DNA of 62,997 nt from assembly GCA_016197365.1 (NCBI GenBank), contig JACPVS010000005.1:1-62997 (forward strand), in the 5' to 3' direction. The notes under the pieces are model-generated. The model was not told the DNA's origin, did no database searches, and saw only the letters and a list, made by a program, of their open reading frames with translations. The DNA comes from Mycolicibacterium cosmeticum. GTDB lineage: Bacteria > Actinomycetota > Actinomycetes > Mycobacteriales > Mycobacteriaceae. Position numbers and translations under genes: made by a program. Positions 61,161 through 62,997 of this stretch are shown one piece after another; positions within the stretch are counted from its first letter, which is position 1; the number at the start of each line of letters is the position of its first letter.

Positions 61161-61174
61161 CTAGAACCTTCTAG
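61161..61174. promoter_or_regulatory. second LacI-family operator
   Basis: CTAGAACCTTCTAG repeats the first operator with one change at the centre. Centre-to-centre distance is 38 bases. It lies 10 bases before the LacI gene start, so autoregulation is likely. Confidence 0.75.
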
Positions 61175-61183
61175 TCTCTTTTC

Positions 61184-62173
61184 ATGCAGTCCCGACCGAC
61201 GCTGGAGGACGTCGCCCGCCACGCGGGCGTCTCGCGCGCTCTGGTGTCCATCGTCATGCGTGATGCCCCCGGTGCCAGCGACGAGACCCGGGCCCGGGTG
61301 CGCCGGGCCGCCGACGACATCGGCTACCGACCCGATCCGCGGGCCCGACGGCTACGCCAGCTGCGCACCAAGCTGCTGGGGGTCACCTTCGCCGCCGCAC
61401 AGGAGTTCCACGCCGAACTGGTCGACGGTGTCTACGCAGCCGCCGACGAATTCGGCTACGAGGTGGTGCTCAGCGGCGTCACCCCGCATCACGACGAGCG
61501 CCGCGCCCTCCGCACTCTGATGGATGACCGCTGCGAGGCCGTCGTGCTGATCGGCCCGGACCTGCCCACCGCCGAACTGACGGCCCTGGCCGCCAAGACC
61601 CCGGTCGTCGTCGTCGCACGGAAGGTGCGCGGTGTGGACGCCGTCCGCAGTGACGACGCCGCAGGCGCCGCGATGGCCGTCGAGCATCTGCACGGCCTCG
61701 GCCATCGCCACATCACCTATCTCGACGGCGGCCGCGCTCCCGGGGCGGCCGAGCGACGCCGGGGCTACGCGCGGGCCATGGGAGCGGCGGGCCTGCACGC
61801 CCAGGTACACCCCGGCGGCCTCACCGAACGAGAAGGCGCGGCGGCCGCCGCCGCACTCCTGGCCTCCGGCGAACCACTCCCCTCCGCGGTCTTCGCCTTC
61901 AACGACCGCTGCGCCCTCGGCGTGCTCGACGTGCTGCTGCGCACCCGGATCGCGGTGCCCGACCAGGTATCGGTCATGGGTTTCGACGACAGCCCGCTGG
62001 CCAGTCTCGCCCACATCGACCTGAGCACCATCCGCCAGGAAATCCCGCAGCTCGCGCATGCGGCTGTATCGCGCCTGGTGAACCGCCTGGATCACGACGC
62101 CGGCGACGCCGAAGCACTCGACATCGTGGTACCGCCGACCCTCTTGGCCCGCGGTACCACCGCACCAGTCTGA
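61184..62173 (+). CDS. LacI family transcriptional regulator
   Basis: A 329-residue LacI/GalR regulator. The HTH is TLEDVARHAGVSRALVSIVM (about 6-25), followed by the hinge PDPRARRLRQLRTKLLGVT. The periplasmic-binding-like effector domain includes AFNDRCALGVLDVLL and SVMGFDDSPLASLAHIDLSTIRQ. It likely represses the divergent dehydrogenase/isomerase operon and itself through the two palindromes. Inducer unknown, presumably a sugar or polyol. Confidence 0.92.
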   Translation: MQSRPTLEDVARHAGVSRALVSIVMRDAPGASDETRARVRRAADDIGYRPDPRARRLRQLRTKLLGVTFAAAQEFHAELVDGVYAAADEFGYEVVLSGVTPHHDERRALRTLMDDRCEAVVLIGPDLPTAELTALAAKTPVVVVARKVRGVDAVRSDDAAGAAMAVEHLHGLGHRHITYLDGGRAPGAAERRRGYARAMGAAGLHAQVHPGGLTEREGAAAAAALLASGEPLPSAVFAFNDRCALGVLDVLLRTRIAVPDQVSVMGFDDSPLASLAHIDLSTIRQEIPQLAHAAVSRLVNRLDHDAGDAEALDIVVPPTLLARGTTAPV

Positions 62174-62217
62174 CGTTGCACTGGACATCCACTCTGTAAC
62201 GGCCGCACAGTAGAGGC

Positions 62218-62997
62218 ATGACCGCCGAAGCCCGTCCCCGCATACCCGCGGCAGAGCGCATTGCCGTGCGCTGCGTCGACTCCGACGTCCACCCCGTCCC
62301 CCGCCAGGGCGAGCTGGGCCAGTACATCCCCGAGCCGTGGCGCACGAAGTACTTCGGCTCGCGCACCGTGGGCGACCAGATCTACTACGACGCCCCCGAC
62401 TACGCCCACGCCTACGCGATGCGCACGGATGCCTTCCCGCCCGACGGCGAGTTCGCGTGCAGCGATCCGGACTTCGCCTTCAAACAGCTGATCATGGAGG
62501 CCGGCGCCGATATCGCGATCCTGGAGCCGGGTGCCTATCCGGCCCGGCTGCCCGAGGCCGAGCAGGCGATGAGCGCCGCCTTGAACTCCTGGCAGGCCAA
62601 CCATTGGCTGGATTCCCACAACAACTGGCATGAGCGGTGGCGCGGCTCGGTCTGCGTCGCGATCGAGGCGCCCGACCTGGCCGCCGCCGAGATCCACAAG
62701 TGGGCCCAGCACCCGTACATGGCCCAGGTGCTGATCAAAGCCGAACGGCGACCCTCCTGGGGTGACCCGATGTACGACCCGATCTGGCAAGCGGCCACTG
62801 AGGAGGACATCACCGTCTCCTGCCACCTCTCGCGCAGCCACAATGAGGAACTACCGATCCCGCCGGTCGGATTCCCCAGCTACAACCACGACTTCATGGT
62901 CACCTACTCACTGCTGGCCGCCAACCAAGTCATGAGCCTCATCTTCGACGGCGTCTTCGACCGCTTCCCCACCCTGCGCATCGTCTTCGTCGAACAC
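62218..62997 (+). CDS. amidohydrolase family protein (ACMSD-like), 3'-truncated
   Basis: The ATG at 62218 opens a frame with no stop before the right edge, 260 codons visible. RCVDSDVHPVPRQGELGQYIPE shows the DxH-type metal segment at the N-terminus, VSCHLS holds a further candidate His, and FDGVFDRFPTLRIVFVEH is the family-typical segment before the third metal His. This fits PF04909 amidohydrolases (ACMSD/decarboxylase type). AGAGG precedes the ATG. It lies 44 bases after the LacI gene and may be cotranscribed. Substrate unknown. Confidence 0.83.
   Translation, partial: MTAEARPRIPAAERIAVRCVDSDVHPVPRQGELGQYIPEPWRTKYFGSRTVGDQIYYDAPDYAHAYAMRTDAFPPDGEFACSDPDFAFKQLIMEAGADIAILEPGAYPARLPEAEQAMSAALNSWQANHWLDSHNNWHERWRGSVCVAIEAPDLAAAEIHKWAQHPYMAQVLIKAERRPSWGDPMYDPIWQAATEEDITVSCHLSRSHNEELPIPPVGFPSYNHDFMVTYSLLAANQVMSLIFDGVFDRFPTLRIVFVEH

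Overview
The window is GC-rich, gene-dense DNA typical of a fast-growing environmental mycobacterium (Mycolicibacterium type). The main evidence is a complete ESX-3 type VII secretion locus including a PE/PPE pair, a run of lipid genes matching (from memory of the H37Rv map) the Rv0269c-Rv0276 and Rv0282-Rv0293c segments in inverted orientation, many TetR regulators with divergent partners, and a DevR/DevS dormancy pair. No tRNA, rRNA, insertion sequence, prophage or CRISPR array was seen.

Layout. (1) 1-15240: ESX-3 on the minus strand, eccA3-eccB3-eccC3-PE5-PPE4-esxG-esxH-espG3-eccD3-mycP3-eccE3. Most junctions overlap by 1-19 bases or abut, and the locus meets a truncated alpha/beta hydrolase tail to tail. 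Its promoter region (15241-15330) has an IdeR-type iron box, a perfect 9-7-9 dyad and a weaker second box. (2) 15549-26559: a DUF2236 oxygenase and three-gene TetR neighbourhood, then lipid genes (VOC protein, esterase-like hydrolase, hydroxyacid dehydrogenase, FadE6-type double acyl-CoA dehydrogenase, SDR, FadD2) and a LigD-like polymerase (PolD2 type). (3) 26560-33718: an AT-rich palindrome-dense control region ahead of a STAS protein and a 20-codon ORF closed by a strong terminator, then thioesterase/SDR, membrane protein/metal-hydrolase, and reductase/Rieske oxygenase units with TetR regulators. (4) 34398-37818: DosR-type box, Acg-like flavin protein, devR, devS. (5) 37830-42625: TetR and LysG regulators, a thioesterase with a probably leaderless promoter, two tandem tenA genes of different catalytic class, and a PPOX protein.

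(6) 42644-55595 is the most unusual part, a probable organosulfur acquisition island. Three large NtaA/SnaA/DszA-type flavin monooxygenases and one SsuD/SfnG-type enzyme are interleaved with a methionine-type ABC importer (metNIQ), a ribose-type ABC importer whose binding protein carries a Tat signal, and a DszC/SfnB-like acyl-CoA-dehydrogenase-fold enzyme. A similar 27-base dyad element precedes two of the monooxygenase operons. This is my best candidate for a little-described system: an RbsABC-type transporter used with sulfone or sulfonate monooxygenases.

(7) 55717-62997: a Ddn-like F420 protein, a Rieske oxygenase with divergent TetR, a methyltransferase and VTT membrane protein flanking a large inverted repeat, then a sugar- or inositol-like catabolic unit (isomerase-like barrel protein, Gfo/Idh/MocA dehydrogenase, LacI regulator with two visible operators) and an amidohydrolase cut by the right edge.

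Protein families and orthologues were assigned by reading motifs and gene order. No database search was possible.
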